DNA of 53,897 nucleotides, taken from Leptospiraceae bacterium (GTDB lineage Bacteria > Spirochaetota > Leptospiria > Leptospirales > Leptospiraceae). The notes beneath the pieces were generated by a model. It had not been told where the DNA came from. It saw only the letters and a program-made list of their open reading frames with translations, and ran no database searches. Below are positions 8,894 through 17,380 of the stretch, piece after piece (the stretch's first letter is position 1; every line of letters begins with the position of its first letter). The stretch is taken from positions 1 through 53,897 of the forward strand of contig JAGOHK010000021.1 of assembly GCA_017996175.1 (NCBI GenBank). The letters are read 5' to 3'. Made by a program: the position numbers and the translations under genes.

Positions 8894-10189
8894 ATGAATA
8901 CGAAAGTTGATAAATTTGGTGAGTGCACCATTCCTAATCCGGCTGGATATGACTTCTATACAAAAGAAGGATCTGTCGTTATATACCAATCTATGTTTGA
9001 TAGCCCTAGTGCGATAGCGCCCGCGGTTGGTGAAAATCCAATCTGTTTTGAACAATCAGGTCCCTTAGAAAAAATATACTTTAATCCATCCAAAGTAACG
9101 GCTGGCATTGTAACTTGTGGAGGACTCTGTCCTGGGTTAAATGATGTTATTCGCGGACTCGTTATGGAATTGCACTATCGTTATGGGGTTCCTCGAGTTT
9201 TAGGTTTTAAGTATGGGTTTGAAGGACTTGTAAAAAAATACGGGCACAAACCACTCGAACTTAAGCCAGACATGGTATCGAATATTTCGAGAGATGGAGG
9301 GTCTATGCTTGCGTCTTCTCGGGGAAGTCAAGACATCGGAGATATGGTAGACTTTTTGGGATTGCACGGGGTCAATATACTCTTTTGTATTGGGGGAGAC
9401 GGGACATTACGCGCTGCCAATGCCATTTACGAAGAAGTTAAACATCGAGGAGAAAAGATTTCTATCATAGGAATTCCTAAGACTATTGACAATGACATTA
9501 ATATGATTCATAAGACATTCGGATTTTCGACTGCATTTTCGGAAGCAATGACTGCAATTTCTTGTGCTCACGTGGAAGCAAAAGGTGCACCAAATGGAAT
9601 TGGTCTTGTAAAGTTAATGGGAAGACATTCTGGGTTTATTACTGTGAATGCTGCGTTAGCTTCTAAAGATGTAAACTATGTTCTGATTCCCGAGCAAGAT
9701 TTTGATTTAGAAGGGAAGGGGGCATTTCTCCCGTCCTTAAAAGAGAGGATACTCCAGCGTAACCACGCAGTGATTCTTGTTGCTGAGGGAGCGGGACAGA
9801 AATTTTTTGAAAACAATTCAGAGACAGATCCTTCTGGAAATAAAAAATTAGGTGATATCGGAGTATTTCTAAAAAATGAAATTACAAAGTACTTTAAAAA
9901 ACAAGATATTCCAATCAACCTAAAGTACATTGATCCAAGTTATATTATCCGTAGTGTTCCGGCTAACGCTGAGGATTCGGTATTCTGTAACTTCTTAGCG
10001 CAAAATGCAGTTCATGCAGGGATGGCTGGTCGAACTGGAATGGTCGTTGGGATTTGGAACAATGTATTTACCAATATCCCAATTACACTTGCTGTGGCAG
10101 AAAGAAAAGTTTTACACCCCGAAAGAAGCTCTCTTTGGAGATCAGTGATCGCGTCAACTGGGCAGCCGAATTCAATGAAGGCTAAATAA
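8894..10189 (+). CDS. 6-phosphofructokinase, plant-type (probably ATP-dependent)
   Basis: It phosphorylates fructose-6-phosphate to the 1,6-bisphosphate in glycolysis, in the cytosol. The 431-residue protein carries [15 protein letters not shown] near residue 74, GGDGT at 167-171, PKTIDND at 195-201, [12 protein letters not shown], and EGAGQ. In this superfamily, Gly170 after GGD usually marks ATP as donor, whereas PPi-dependent enzymes usually have Asp there. Lys196 is shared with PPi and plant enzymes. The overall motif order, including [11 protein letters not shown] and [10 protein letters not shown], is closest to plant ATP-PFKs. ATP is the better call but should be tested. AAGGA precedes the ATG. 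It converges on aroK with an 8-bp overlap. Confidence 0.93.
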   Translation: MNTKVDKFGECTIPNPAGYDFYTKEGSVVIYQSMFDSPSAIAPAVGENPICFEQSGPLEKIYFNPSKVTAGIVTCGGLCPGLNDVIRGLVMELHYRYGVPRVLGFKYGFEGLVKKYGHKPLELKPDMVSNISRDGGSMLASSRGSQDIGDMVDFLGLHGVNILFCIGGDGTLRAANAIYEEVKHRGEKISIIGIPKTIDNDINMIHKTFGFSTAFSEAMTAISCAHVEAKGAPNGIGLVKLMGRHSGFITVNAALASKDVNYVLIPEQDFDLEGKGAFLPSLKERILQRNHAVILVAEGAGQKFFENNSETDPSGNKKLGDIGVFLKNEITKYFKKQDIPINLKYIDPSYIIRSVPANAEDSVFCNFLAQNAVHAGMAGRTGMVVGIWNNVFTNIPITLAVAERKVLHPERSSLWRSVIASTGQPNSMKAK

Positions 10190-10709
10190 GTTCTGAAATT
10201 TTTTTAGCTACGTCCTTAGGTTCAAATCCTTCTACTGAAATATAAAAATCAGCGGTTGATTGGTAGAAGGGGAGGCGTCTTTCTAAAACTTCGCGGTAAG
10301 AATTAATTTGACTTAAGATTGGTCGTTCAGAGTCATTGATTACTTTTTCTATCAGATAATCAGTATTATGCGAAAGTCCGAAAACTGTGCAAAATGATTT
10401 CAGCATATTTACTTTTTTTTCGCTATAAAATTCCTTTCCATCTCTATCTACATCAAATAGAATTCCACCGCCACAATCTAAGATGATATTTTTTGATTTA
10501 GAAAGATTTTCTAGAATTCGGAATTCTAATTTACGAAAATTATTCCATTTTCCATTGTCATTTTTTATTTGATCTGCAATAGAAATTCCACCTGCTTCAT
10601 AAACAGCAATCATATCTGTAGAAATAACAGGCATGGATAGAATCTTGGATAGTTTTCTGGATACTTTGGATTTGCCTACGCCGCGAGGACCGATTAATGC
10701 GATATTCAC
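10182..10709 (-). CDS. aroK: Shikimate kinase
   Basis: It phosphorylates shikimate at O3 on the way to chorismate. With the GTG start at 10709 the protein has 175 residues, the normal shikimate-kinase length. The P-loop GPRGVGKS is at residues 7-14, the substrate-contacting Asp lies in VISTDMIA, and the GGG motif is in LDCGGGILF. The lid/adenine region ends in ERRLPFYQ. A longer frame back to 10784 is open but would put ~65 bp inside the HDOD gene and add an unneeded tail. An AGG Shine-Dalgarno sits just before the GTG. It is the last gene of a cheD-HDOD-aroK unit. Confidence 0.9.
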   Translation of the reverse strand: MNIALIGPRGVGKSKVSRKLSKILSMPVISTDMIAVYEAGGISIADQIKNDNGKWNNFRKLEFRILENLSKSKNIILDCGGGILFDVDRDGKEFYSEKKVNMLKSFCTVFGLSHNTDYLIEKVINDSERPILSQINSYREVLERRLPFYQSTADFYISVEGFEPKDVAKKISELI

Positions 10710-10719
10710 TTTTACCTGA

Positions 10720-11571
10720 CTATATTGATTGTAAGTCGATGATCGATTTTTGAATTTCAGGAATGGATAAGTAATAAGACTCAATATCTGTCTCTGTAAT
10801 CCCTAAAAGTTTGACGGCGTGGCTAGAGAGTTCATGAGAAATTCCACCTATATCAATTCCAATTCCAGAAATAATAGAGATTTGATTTGCGATATGAACT
10901 AGTGCGACAAGTTTCGGAAACTTTCGTGATTGCTCAGGGTTATGGTGATATGCCACAACTTCTTTGAGTTCTTCTGGAAAGTTCCAAGTTTCGAGGGCTT
11001 TCATTCCAACCTCTTGATGGTCATAACCAAAGTATTTCCTTTCTACTTCTGTGAAGCTAGCCTTAGATGTCTTGAGTTCTTGTTTAATTTCTAAAAGCTT
11101 AGCAGGAAAAAACTGGGCAAGGATAACTTTTCCTATGTCGTGCAGCAAACCAGAAGTAAACGCTAAGTCTTTTGGAATAGTTGTCTTTTTATGAATAGAA
11201 ATTTTTGAGGAAAGCTCTGCAACTACAAGTGAATGCAACCACATAGCTTCTGCTTCTAGTTGGTAACCAGCCAAATCTTTATTTAGAATTTTTTTAGATG
11301 CAGTGAGTAAAATAATTTCTTTAACAGTTTTAATTCCGAGTGTCATGAGAGATTCTTGGACAGTGCGGATTGGTTTACTTGCGCGGTAGTAGGCAGAGTT
11401 AGAAAGTTTGATAATCGAAGCTGTGATGGCAGGATCTTTTGATATTTCAGCAGCAAGTTCTTGAATTGATACAGCCGGATCTTGTATAAGTGTCATTACC
11501 TTGATTACAACGTTAGACATCGGAGGTAATTTATTTATATCTTTTAAAATTATATCTATTTGATCTTTCAT
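10720..11571 (-). CDS. HDOD domain signalling protein
   Basis: The HDOD family is recognised from the opening LPPMSNVVIKVMTLIQDPAVSIQELA and the core ISKDPAITASIIKLSNSAYY. HD-like residues appear in the stretch SGLLHDIGKVIL. The 283-residue protein is a stand-alone domain. In bacteria such proteins relay signals in motility, cell cycle and second-messenger pathways, usually without proven catalysis. It sits 7 bp after cheD and ends 10 bp before the aroK start, so it is co-transcribed with a chemotaxis gene. That supports a motility-signalling role by inference. Confidence 0.88.
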   Translation of the reverse strand: MKDQIDIILKDINKLPPMSNVVIKVMTLIQDPAVSIQELAAEISKDPAITASIIKLSNSAYYRASKPIRTVQESLMTLGIKTVKEIILLTASKKILNKDLAGYQLEAEAMWLHSLVVAELSSKISIHKKTTIPKDLAFTSGLLHDIGKVILAQFFPAKLLEIKQELKTSKASFTEVERKYFGYDHQEVGMKALETWNFPEELKEVVAYHHNPEQSRKFPKLVALVHIANQISIISGIGIDIGGISHELSSHAVKLLGITETDIESYYLSIPEIQKSIIDLQSI

Positions 11572-11578
11572 ATTACAA

Positions 11579-12085
11579 TTATCTTACCTTATAAAGATAT
11601 TTTTCAATGCCTGACTTCTTCAGTAGAATACGACCATCATCAAGGTAAAGACTGATAGTTCTGCCTTCGTGACCACCAATGTCTTCGGCGATGATTGGGA
11701 TTTTTTTTTCTGCAAAAAATTCTCTTACAATGGTAATATTATTCTCTCCAATATTATTCAAAAAGTTAGAGGTGATATTTTTAAACATGGAGGCTGCTCC
11801 AAAAATCCGAGCATAGTAGGTACCCGGTTTGCAACCTTCCTCTTCCATCATTTTCAATAATTTAGGAAGTGCGGTTTCTGCGTATTTGCCGGGATTCTTT
11901 AGCTTATCCCGACCAAGTGGGTCTTTCGCTAACATTATATGAGAAATTGCACCAATTTTTAGGTCTGGCTGGTATAACACAACACCAATACAGGAACCAA
12001 GAGTTGTTCTTAAAATGTTTGGGGATTTTGCAGTCAAAATTTCTGCTATTCCTACATTTATTACTTTAGAATCTCTACTCAACAT
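11579..12085 (-). CDS. cheD: Chemoreceptor glutamine deamidase
   Basis: CheD deamidates specific glutamines of methyl-accepting chemotaxis proteins and can bind CheC. The 168-residue protein shows the family core [12 protein letters not shown] with the catalytic cysteine at C32, and the partner histidine H49 in [23 protein letters not shown] block near the end is also typical. It is the first gene of the minus-strand unit with the HDOD protein and shikimate kinase. No other che gene is in the window. Confidence 0.92.
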   Translation of the reverse strand: MLSRDSKVINVGIAEILTAKSPNILRTTLGSCIGVVLYQPDLKIGAISHIMLAKDPLGRDKLKNPGKYAETALPKLLKMMEEEGCKPGTYYARIFGAASMFKNITSNFLNNIGENNITIVREFFAEKKIPIIAEDIGGHEGRTISLYLDDGRILLKKSGIEKYLYKVR

Positions 12086-12183
12086 CGTTTTAAGGATTAA
12101 GTAAACTTATGCATATTTACTTGTCAAGTGAGTAATTCAAATAGATTGGAAAATACTTACTTTAAGGCGAGGCAGAATAAGAA

Positions 12184-12271
12184 TTTACCACCGATGAACA
12201 CCGATAAAAGAACGATGAAAAATACGATAAAAGAGGATGTGAATTCAAAACTATCGAATCTCGATGGTAAT
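12184..12271. repeat. MITE-like element, copy B (internally deleted)
   Basis: The left end, TTACCACCGATGAACACCGA from 12185, is identical to the left end at 36964. The right side keeps ATCGAATCT followed by GATGGTAAT but lacks the ~27 bp of terminal repeat units present in the 37-kb copy. It is a shortened member of the same family, lying directly before a toxin-antitoxin-like fragment. Confidence 0.6.
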
Positions 12272-12286
12272 TATTCTTGAAATTTA

Positions 12287-12310
12287 TATACAAATGAATA
12301 CATTTGTATA
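12287..12310. promoter_or_regulatory. Perfect palindromic operator candidate
   Basis: TATACAAATG and CATTTGTATA are exact complements separated by AATA. The site lies just upstream of the short coding sequence at 12336. It looks like an autoregulatory operator of a toxin-antitoxin pair. The outer TATACA/TGTATA halves recall the operators at 267-322, but the spacing differs. Confidence 0.5.
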
Positions 12311-12335
12311 CATGGTATATACAGTTTCGATACGA

Positions 12336-12539
12336 ATGAAAAAAATCTATACGAATCAATTCGCAAAGTTGCGAAGACAAATAAAAAAATTATTTCTAAT
12401 TATATCGAATATGCAATGGAGCGCTGAATCTTTTGTTAGTGACGAAGAAATGGCAGAAATTTTAAGTCATAAAGATTTTGCTGCAAATGCTAAGACTGCT
12501 AGAAAGCAAATCAAATCCAAGGAAGTTCGGTTTGTCTGA
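12336..12539 (+). CDS. Possible antitoxin of a decayed toxin-antitoxin pair
   Basis: The frame gives 67 residues from the ATG at 12336 (MKKIYTNQF). Earlier in-frame ATGs at 12264, 12294 and 12312 lie within or close to the palindrome or repeat and are less likely. The protein is basic and helical, ending in AKTARKQIKSKEVRFV. I do not recognise a family. The call rests on its small size, the palindrome upstream, and the RelE-like fragment overlapping its 3' end. It could equally be a fragment of something else. Confidence 0.35.
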   Translation: MKKIYTNQFAKLRRQIKKLFLIISNMQWSAESFVSDEEMAEILSHKDFAANAKTARKQIKSKEVRFV

Positions 12540-12627
12540 ATTTCGGATTCTACGTTACCGCATCGGCAAATTCCGATTAATCTTTACCGTTGATTTATCT
12601 GAGAAAATTATTTATACCATTTCTTAA
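12532..12627 (+). pseudogene. RelE/ParE-like toxin C-terminal fragment
   Basis: In the +1 frame relative to the preceding gene, a 31-codon stretch reads LRYRIGKFRLIFTVD and then KIIYTIS. This matches the C-terminal strands of RelE/ParE-type toxins, which typically run LRVGDYRVIYEID. The N-terminal part of such a toxin is absent, and no good start precedes it. I read it as a remnant. Confidence 0.4.
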
Positions 12628-13062
12628 AAAGAATTGCACCTTAACAACGCAAATTAGTTGAAATGGTCTAAACATCTTTTTGTTCCCGCACTTCAGTATG
12701 TGCGGTATACTGATTCACTCTTCTATTAAATCTTACGCAACGATTAAGTAGAATCAGTATATATTACAGACTTGCAACTTCGTAAAGATGCGTATTGATA
12801 TTGCAAAATACTCAGGGATAACGGCTAACGCGAATAAGGCGATCAAATAAAATGAGAAATTTTTTAATATTAAATATATTCTTACTTCTAGATTGCCGTC
12901 ATTGCTATCCGAAGCATTCGTTGAATCTAATTTAAAAAGTAAAAATAAGAGTGATAAGTAATAGCTGTAGATGTATTGATTCATTTTGGAAAGTGAGATG
13001 TTAGCATTTAAAAATAATTTCAGTTTTTTCAGTCACCTAAAAGTATTTAGGTAAATTTATAA
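12628..13062. other. Gene-poor interval
   Basis: No convincing gene is seen. A 76-codon minus-strand frame at 12754-12984 has no ribosome site and no recognisable content. A perfect 7-bp hairpin, ACCTAAA (13035-13041) with TTTAGGT (13046-13052), lies just past the stop of the minus-strand lipoprotein gene. It may contribute to its termination, although no U-tract follows. Confidence 0.5.
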
Positions 13063-13746
13063 TTATAATTTTTTCTCTTCTGTTACACATAAAACATATT
13101 GAAAAGAATTTTTAAGAAAATAATTTTCTCCGTATGGATAAAAAAGAAAAGCCCTATGCAAAGATTCGTCTTCCCAGAGTGGGGAAATACCACCATACCA
13201 AATAAAATCTGTTTCAGTTTTTGGAAAATCTGGGATTATATTAGTATTACTTTCTCTAACAAAAGAAGTCTCTGCCATTTTCCAAATCTTATTAGAAGTA
13301 AAATCATTACTACAACTAATACCAGCCGGACTTACTGAATGGTCAGGTAATCCCCATGATGGATTGCCTTGCGCGTCATATTGAGTTGCTTTTTGACAAG
13401 AAAAATCATTGTTATTACAAAATTGGAGAGTTTGTGCTCCCCAATACGGTGAAGTGCTAATCCCTTTACAATCATTATATTCTTTTCTAAAAACTTGTCC
13501 TTGAAGACATTTTTTAAAAAATGTTTCCGTATAAAACTCAAAACCAAAACATGGATGAGTATCTTTCTTTTTAGTAAGACGACGAATGGTTCCATCATTT
13601 TGGTCTGTCCAAGTATCAATAATTTGTGTATTTAGAGGTTGAGCTTCAATACAAAAAAAAGTTAACATTTCATAATTAAAGTTTTGTTTTTTACTACAAT
13701 GGAAAAGAGTAAAAAGGAGAAATATTAAAGTTATAAGTATTTTCAA
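13063..13746 (-). CDS. Cysteine-rich lipoprotein
   Basis: The 227-residue product starts with a lipoprotein signal (ILITLIFLLFTLFHC), with the lipidated Cys at residue 17. About a dozen further cysteines in the mature part suggest several disulfides and an extracytoplasmic location. I recognise no family. It is isolated: more than 400 bp of apparently noncoding DNA lies on each side, so it belongs to an accessory stretch. Confidence 0.72.
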   Translation of the reverse strand: MKILITLIFLLFTLFHCSKKQNFNYEMLTFFCIEAQPLNTQIIDTWTDQNDGTIRRLTKKKDTHPCFGFEFYTETFFKKCLQGQVFRKEYNDCKGISTSPYWGAQTLQFCNNNDFSCQKATQYDAQGNPSWGLPDHSVSPAGISCSNDFTSNKIWKMAETSFVRESNTNIIPDFPKTETDFIWYGGISPLWEDESLHRAFLFYPYGENYFLKNSFQYVLCVTEEKKL

Positions 13747-14365
13747 TTTTTAATTTCCTAAACAATGGATTCTAAAAATACATTACAATTTCAAAGGTAT
13801 CCTTTTGCAATATTGTTAACTAAAATTAAAAATTTAAACCCGTTTACTTCAAAACACCTTTCTATGAAATTAATGCAAACAAATATTTATTTACCGCAAT
13901 TGTTATTAGAGAGAATAAAAATGAAATTTACTTTGCTTTGAGGCAATGATTCAATTTTTTTTCTGTTTTTATATTTATTTTTTACTTTTTTCTGTCCAAA
14001 TTATTGGTAAGAGCATAGTCAAGCCTAGCGTTAAGGATTGAGGCGGTATCAATAAATTGCATACTCGGATAAATCTTAAACATTGCGGCAAATCGCAATT
14101 TATTGACCATAGCGACAGCCTGACGGCAGAATAGTATTATGCGTTACAATATTACAAAACGATATTCCTTATTCTTTTAAGCCTGCCATTATGTTGCGCC
14201 CAAAAGAAGCAACATTGAGTTTAACGCCCAAAGATAAGTAAAAAGCCAAAACAAATTGAGCTTTTTGGCAAATTCCTACTCTAAAAAGTAAAAAATACTT
14301 GCTTTACGCAAAAATAACGCTGTAGAGAGTAGAAAAATATAGATACAAAGTATAGGCAATATTTT
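13747..14365. other. 620-bp noncoding interval with repeats
   Basis: No gene is supported on either strand. It contains the dispersed motif at 14020-14039 and an inverted repeat, TCAATAAATTGC (14049-14060) with GCAATTTATTGA (14095-14106), around a 34-nt loop. I checked by eye for a tRNA or other known RNA and found none. An unrecognised small RNA cannot be excluded. Confidence 0.55.
14020..14039 (+). repeat. Dispersed 20-bp repeat, copy 1
   Basis: CAAGCCTAGCGTTAAGGATT matches the reverse complement of 35779-35798 at 18 of 20 positions. Both copies are intergenic and preceded by GCATA. Confidence 0.5.
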
Positions 14366-15592
14366 ATGCAGCCTAACACGAAACCACTAGAAGGTAATTT
14401 TTTGAACACAGTTATAGAACAAGAATCAATCGCCAAAGAACCAATTCGTAGAATTAAAATCAATGAATCAGAAATAACAATTTTAGGGACTGCCCATATT
14501 AGTAGTAAAAGCGTGGACGCCGTTCGTGAAATTATAGAAAAAGAAAAACCAGATACGGTTTGCGTGGAACTCTGTAATTCCAGAATGACCTCGATTCAAG
14601 ACCCCGAACACTGGAAAAAACTGGACATTTTCAAAGTTTTCAAAGAGCGTAAGATGTATTTGCTGCTTGCTAGTTTGATTTTATCTTCCTTCCAAAAGAA
14701 ATTGGGAAAAGGAGAAATTAAACCAGGTGACGAACTCCGCGCCGCAATGGATGAGGGAAAAAAAATCGGAGCCAAAGTTGTTCCCGTCGATAGAGAAATT
14801 CAAACTACACTCAAACGCTCTTGGGGTAATGTAAGTTTTTTTTCCAAGATGTATCTATTATCCGCTCTTATTACGTCTCTACTTGTAAAAGAAGATGTTA
14901 CCCCTGAAAAAATCGAAGAGCTAAAAAGCGACGACGCTCTAAAAGATTTATTTTCCCAACTCCCTCCTAGATACAATTCTATCAAAGAAGTTATTATTGA
15001 CGAACGAGATAAATACCTCGCCGAAAATATCAGACGTCAGGCGAAAGATTCTAAAAAAGTTTTCGCTGTTGTTGGAGCAGGGCACTTAGAAGGAATTATG
15101 AAACATATCACCGAAGATCAAACCATCGATCACTTGGATGAAATTCCTAAAGCGGGAATCGGTGGCAAAATACAATTAGCTGTTCTTCCTCTATTCATTT
15201 TAGCTCTTATGGGTGCGACTTTTTATTTCAGCGGATTCCAAGCCGGCACCGAACTTGTAAAAGAATGGATCATCGTCAAAGGTGTATGTGCGGCTATCGG
15301 CGCGTTAATCGCTCTTGCACACCCAATCTCCATTATCCTCGCTTTTATCGCCGCTCCCATTGGAAACTTTAATCCTATCATCAAACCTGGTTGGCTCGCC
15401 GCTCTCACTGAGATTTGGATGAAAAAACCTCTAGTTGAAGACTTCGAAAAAATCGCTGACGACTCCGAGCACTTCACCGGATTTTGGAAAAACCGAGTCC
15501 TAAAAATTTTTCTTGTTTTACTTTTGCCGCAAATCGGTAGTAGCATTGGAACTTTTTTAGTAACATGGAAAGGTCTTAAGGGATTGTTTTAA
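14366..15592 (+). CDS. TraB/PrgY family membrane protein
   Basis: This family was named for pheromone-shutdown proteins of Enterococcus, but it is widespread and its biochemical role is unsettled. The N-terminal domain has ILGTAHISSKSVDAV near residue 35 and PDTVCVELCNSRM. AVVGAGHLEGIM follows near residue 230. These conserved His/Glu/Gly motifs resemble the TIKI/ChaN-like fold. The last ~160 residues contain several hydrophobic segments, so it is an integral membrane protein. The 408-residue length fits the family. The Shine-Dalgarno before 14366 is weak, so the start is likely but not certain. Confidence 0.87.
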   Translation: MQPNTKPLEGNFLNTVIEQESIAKEPIRRIKINESEITILGTAHISSKSVDAVREIIEKEKPDTVCVELCNSRMTSIQDPEHWKKLDIFKVFKERKMYLLLASLILSSFQKKLGKGEIKPGDELRAAMDEGKKIGAKVVPVDREIQTTLKRSWGNVSFFSKMYLLSALITSLLVKEDVTPEKIEELKSDDALKDLFSQLPPRYNSIKEVIIDERDKYLAENIRRQAKDSKKVFAVVGAGHLEGIMKHITEDQTIDHLDEIPKAGIGGKIQLAVLPLFILALMGATFYFSGFQAGTELVKEWIIVKGVCAAIGALIALAHPISIILAFIAAPIGNFNPIIKPGWLAALTEIWMKKPLVEDFEKIADDSEHFTGFWKNRVLKIFLVLLLPQIGSSIGTFLVTWKGLKGLF

Positions 15593-15645
15593 ATTTTTAC
15601 AGGACTTTGCGCGAAGTTATCATATAAAAGTCTAACAAAAGAACT

Positions 15646-17379
15646 TTAAGATTCAAATACACTCAGTCTATCTACAATCCTAGAATGTCTCTCTTCTCCC
15701 TTATTCGCGAGAGCTTTGAAAAATAGAGAAGGAGATCCTACGATCGTGACAGATTTTTTCGCGCGGGTAATGGCAGTGTAGAGAATTCGAATATTTAAAA
15801 GAGAGTCAGGTGTCTCAAGTTCGGCTGGGAGTAAAAGGCAAATATGGTCGTATTCGGAGCCTTGGCTTTTGTGGACGGTAATTGCAAAGGCAGCGTCAAA
15901 GTATTGACGGTAAGAGTTAGAAATTTCGATTTCTTTTTTTTCGGAATGAATAAATCTATTACTAGTTGCGGATTCTATTAAATAGCCGCTTTCCCCGTTA
16001 AATAAATTCAAATCATAAAGATTGCTATTTACGACTACTGGCAATTTGTCGATCTGCTTTGAGTCCTTGTTCAATTTCTGTTGGATAAATGCATTTACGT
16101 TTTTAACGCCGATTTTAGTTTCATTATAAGGAGTTAGAATTTGACCTATTAGAGATTGGACGGATAAGTTTTTATACCAGGCAAGTGCGATGTCTAGACT
16201 GGCTTCCTCTTTTTCAACTTCTATAAAATGAACTCCAGATGTGATTTCTTTAAATTCTTTCTTAACAGTAATACTTTCATCCGGCAAAGTAAGAGTATCC
16301 CCCGTAGAAATGGATTGAATTTTACTCGCAATAGACTTAATTTCCTCACCTTCTGTAGTTTGACGAAAGGATCTTGTAAGTTTAAAAGTATTTTTATTTA
16401 ATTTAACAAAATCCGAAAACACAGAACCAGAATTTACAGACAAAAGTTGGTCGGGGTCTCCAACAAATATGAATCTCCTGTCTCTGTCAAAATTAGGACA
16501 AGCTTCCAGAAGAACTTTCAGAATAAATATATCCAACATGGAAGATTCATCTATGATGATTAGTTTTTTAGAGGATGGGTTATCTAGGTTAAATTTGCAT
16601 TTACCGGTAGTGGGATTATAACCTAGGAAACGATGAATTGTGCTGGGGGCGTCTAGGGATTCGAATTGAGATAGGATAGAGGAGCAACTTTCTTGTAGCC
16701 TCTTGGCAGCTTTTCCAGTTGGGGCTAAAATGGATATGTCGCTAGGATGAATTCCATTTTCAATTCCAGATTTTAGAATTGCTTGGATAATCGTTGTTTT
16801 CCCAGTTCCAGGTCCACCCGAAAGAAAAGAAATCGAATTTTGAAAAATAGAATTTACGATTGAAGTCTGCTCTTCGGAAAGAGTTTTGTCTTTGTATGGT
16901 TTGAATTTCTCTTCAAAATTTGTTTCAAAAAAAGGTTGTAGATATTCACAAACAGTTATCTCAGTAAGGTAGAGATGAGATAAATAGATCATATCCCCGT
17001 CTTGGGATAATAGTGGTTTACTTTGATTAGACTCAAAATACGAAATCCATAATTTTTCCGGTTCAAGGTTTGGATTTTTTTTTAGTATGAATTCTTTTAA
17101 ATCTTTTTTAGGATAACAAATTCCACCGTTTTCTTCTGCGTAAATTAATTTTAATACAGTCCAGAATAGAACCTCCTCAGGTTCAGGCTCGGCAAAAAAT
17201 TTTAGAGTTTTAAAAATGGCAGTTCTAGAAAATTCTCGATCTTTTAGATTTAATTTTTCTAGGAAGCTAAATTTTTTAGAATTTGCTTTTCCTATTTTTT
17301 TATTTTTGTAAGCCAAATCGAATTTGATTCTAGCTCGCCCCAATCCTCGAATCACACCCGGTAAAATAGCTGAACTCAT
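15646..17379 (-). CDS. recD: Exodeoxyribonuclease V subunit RecD-like 5'-3' helicase
   Basis: RecD is the 5'-3' helicase subunit of RecBCD, which processes double-strand breaks. The 577 residues carry Walker A GGPGTGKT at 188-195, Walker B IIIDESSMLD, GDPDQLLSV, and the C-terminal motif FAITVHKSQGSEYD with AITRAKK. The length is close to Escherichia coli RecD. It starts one base after the recB stop, so the two are translated from one transcript. No recC lies upstream of recB in the window, so either recC is elsewhere or the complex is atypical. Confidence 0.92.
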   Translation of the reverse strand: MSSAILPGVIRGLGRARIKFDLAYKNKKIGKANSKKFSFLEKLNLKDREFSRTAIFKTLKFFAEPEPEEVLFWTVLKLIYAEENGGICYPKKDLKEFILKKNPNLEPEKLWISYFESNQSKPLLSQDGDMIYLSHLYLTEITVCEYLQPFFETNFEEKFKPYKDKTLSEEQTSIVNSIFQNSISFLSGGPGTGKTTIIQAILKSGIENGIHPSDISILAPTGKAAKRLQESCSSILSQFESLDAPSTIHRFLGYNPTTGKCKFNLDNPSSKKLIIIDESSMLDIFILKVLLEACPNFDRDRRFIFVGDPDQLLSVNSGSVFSDFVKLNKNTFKLTRSFRQTTEGEEIKSIASKIQSISTGDTLTLPDESITVKKEFKEITSGVHFIEVEKEEASLDIALAWYKNLSVQSLIGQILTPYNETKIGVKNVNAFIQQKLNKDSKQIDKLPVVVNSNLYDLNLFNGESGYLIESATSNRFIHSEKKEIEISNSYRQYFDAAFAITVHKSQGSEYDHICLLLPAELETPDSLLNIRILYTAITRAKKSVTIVGSPSLFFKALANKGEERHSRIVDRLSVFES

Positions 17380-17380
17380 A

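Noticed and set aside
8723-9055. 110-codon minus-strand frame overlapping the phosphofructokinase start
   Set aside because: It overlaps a certain gene, has no ribosome site and no recognisable content.
10710-10784. Longer shikimate kinase starting at 10784
   Set aside because: It would overlap the HDOD gene by about 65 bp. The GTG at 10709 has a ribosome site and gives normal length.
12754-12984. 76-codon minus-strand frame with hydrophobic stretches
   Set aside because: AT-rich DNA gives such frames by chance. No ribosome site, promoter or similarity was seen.
14009-14040. Possible integron attC site suggested by GCATA…GCGTTAAGG
   Set aside because: The arms do not pair as R'/R'' should (GTTAAGG against GCATA), the length is too short, and there is no integrase.
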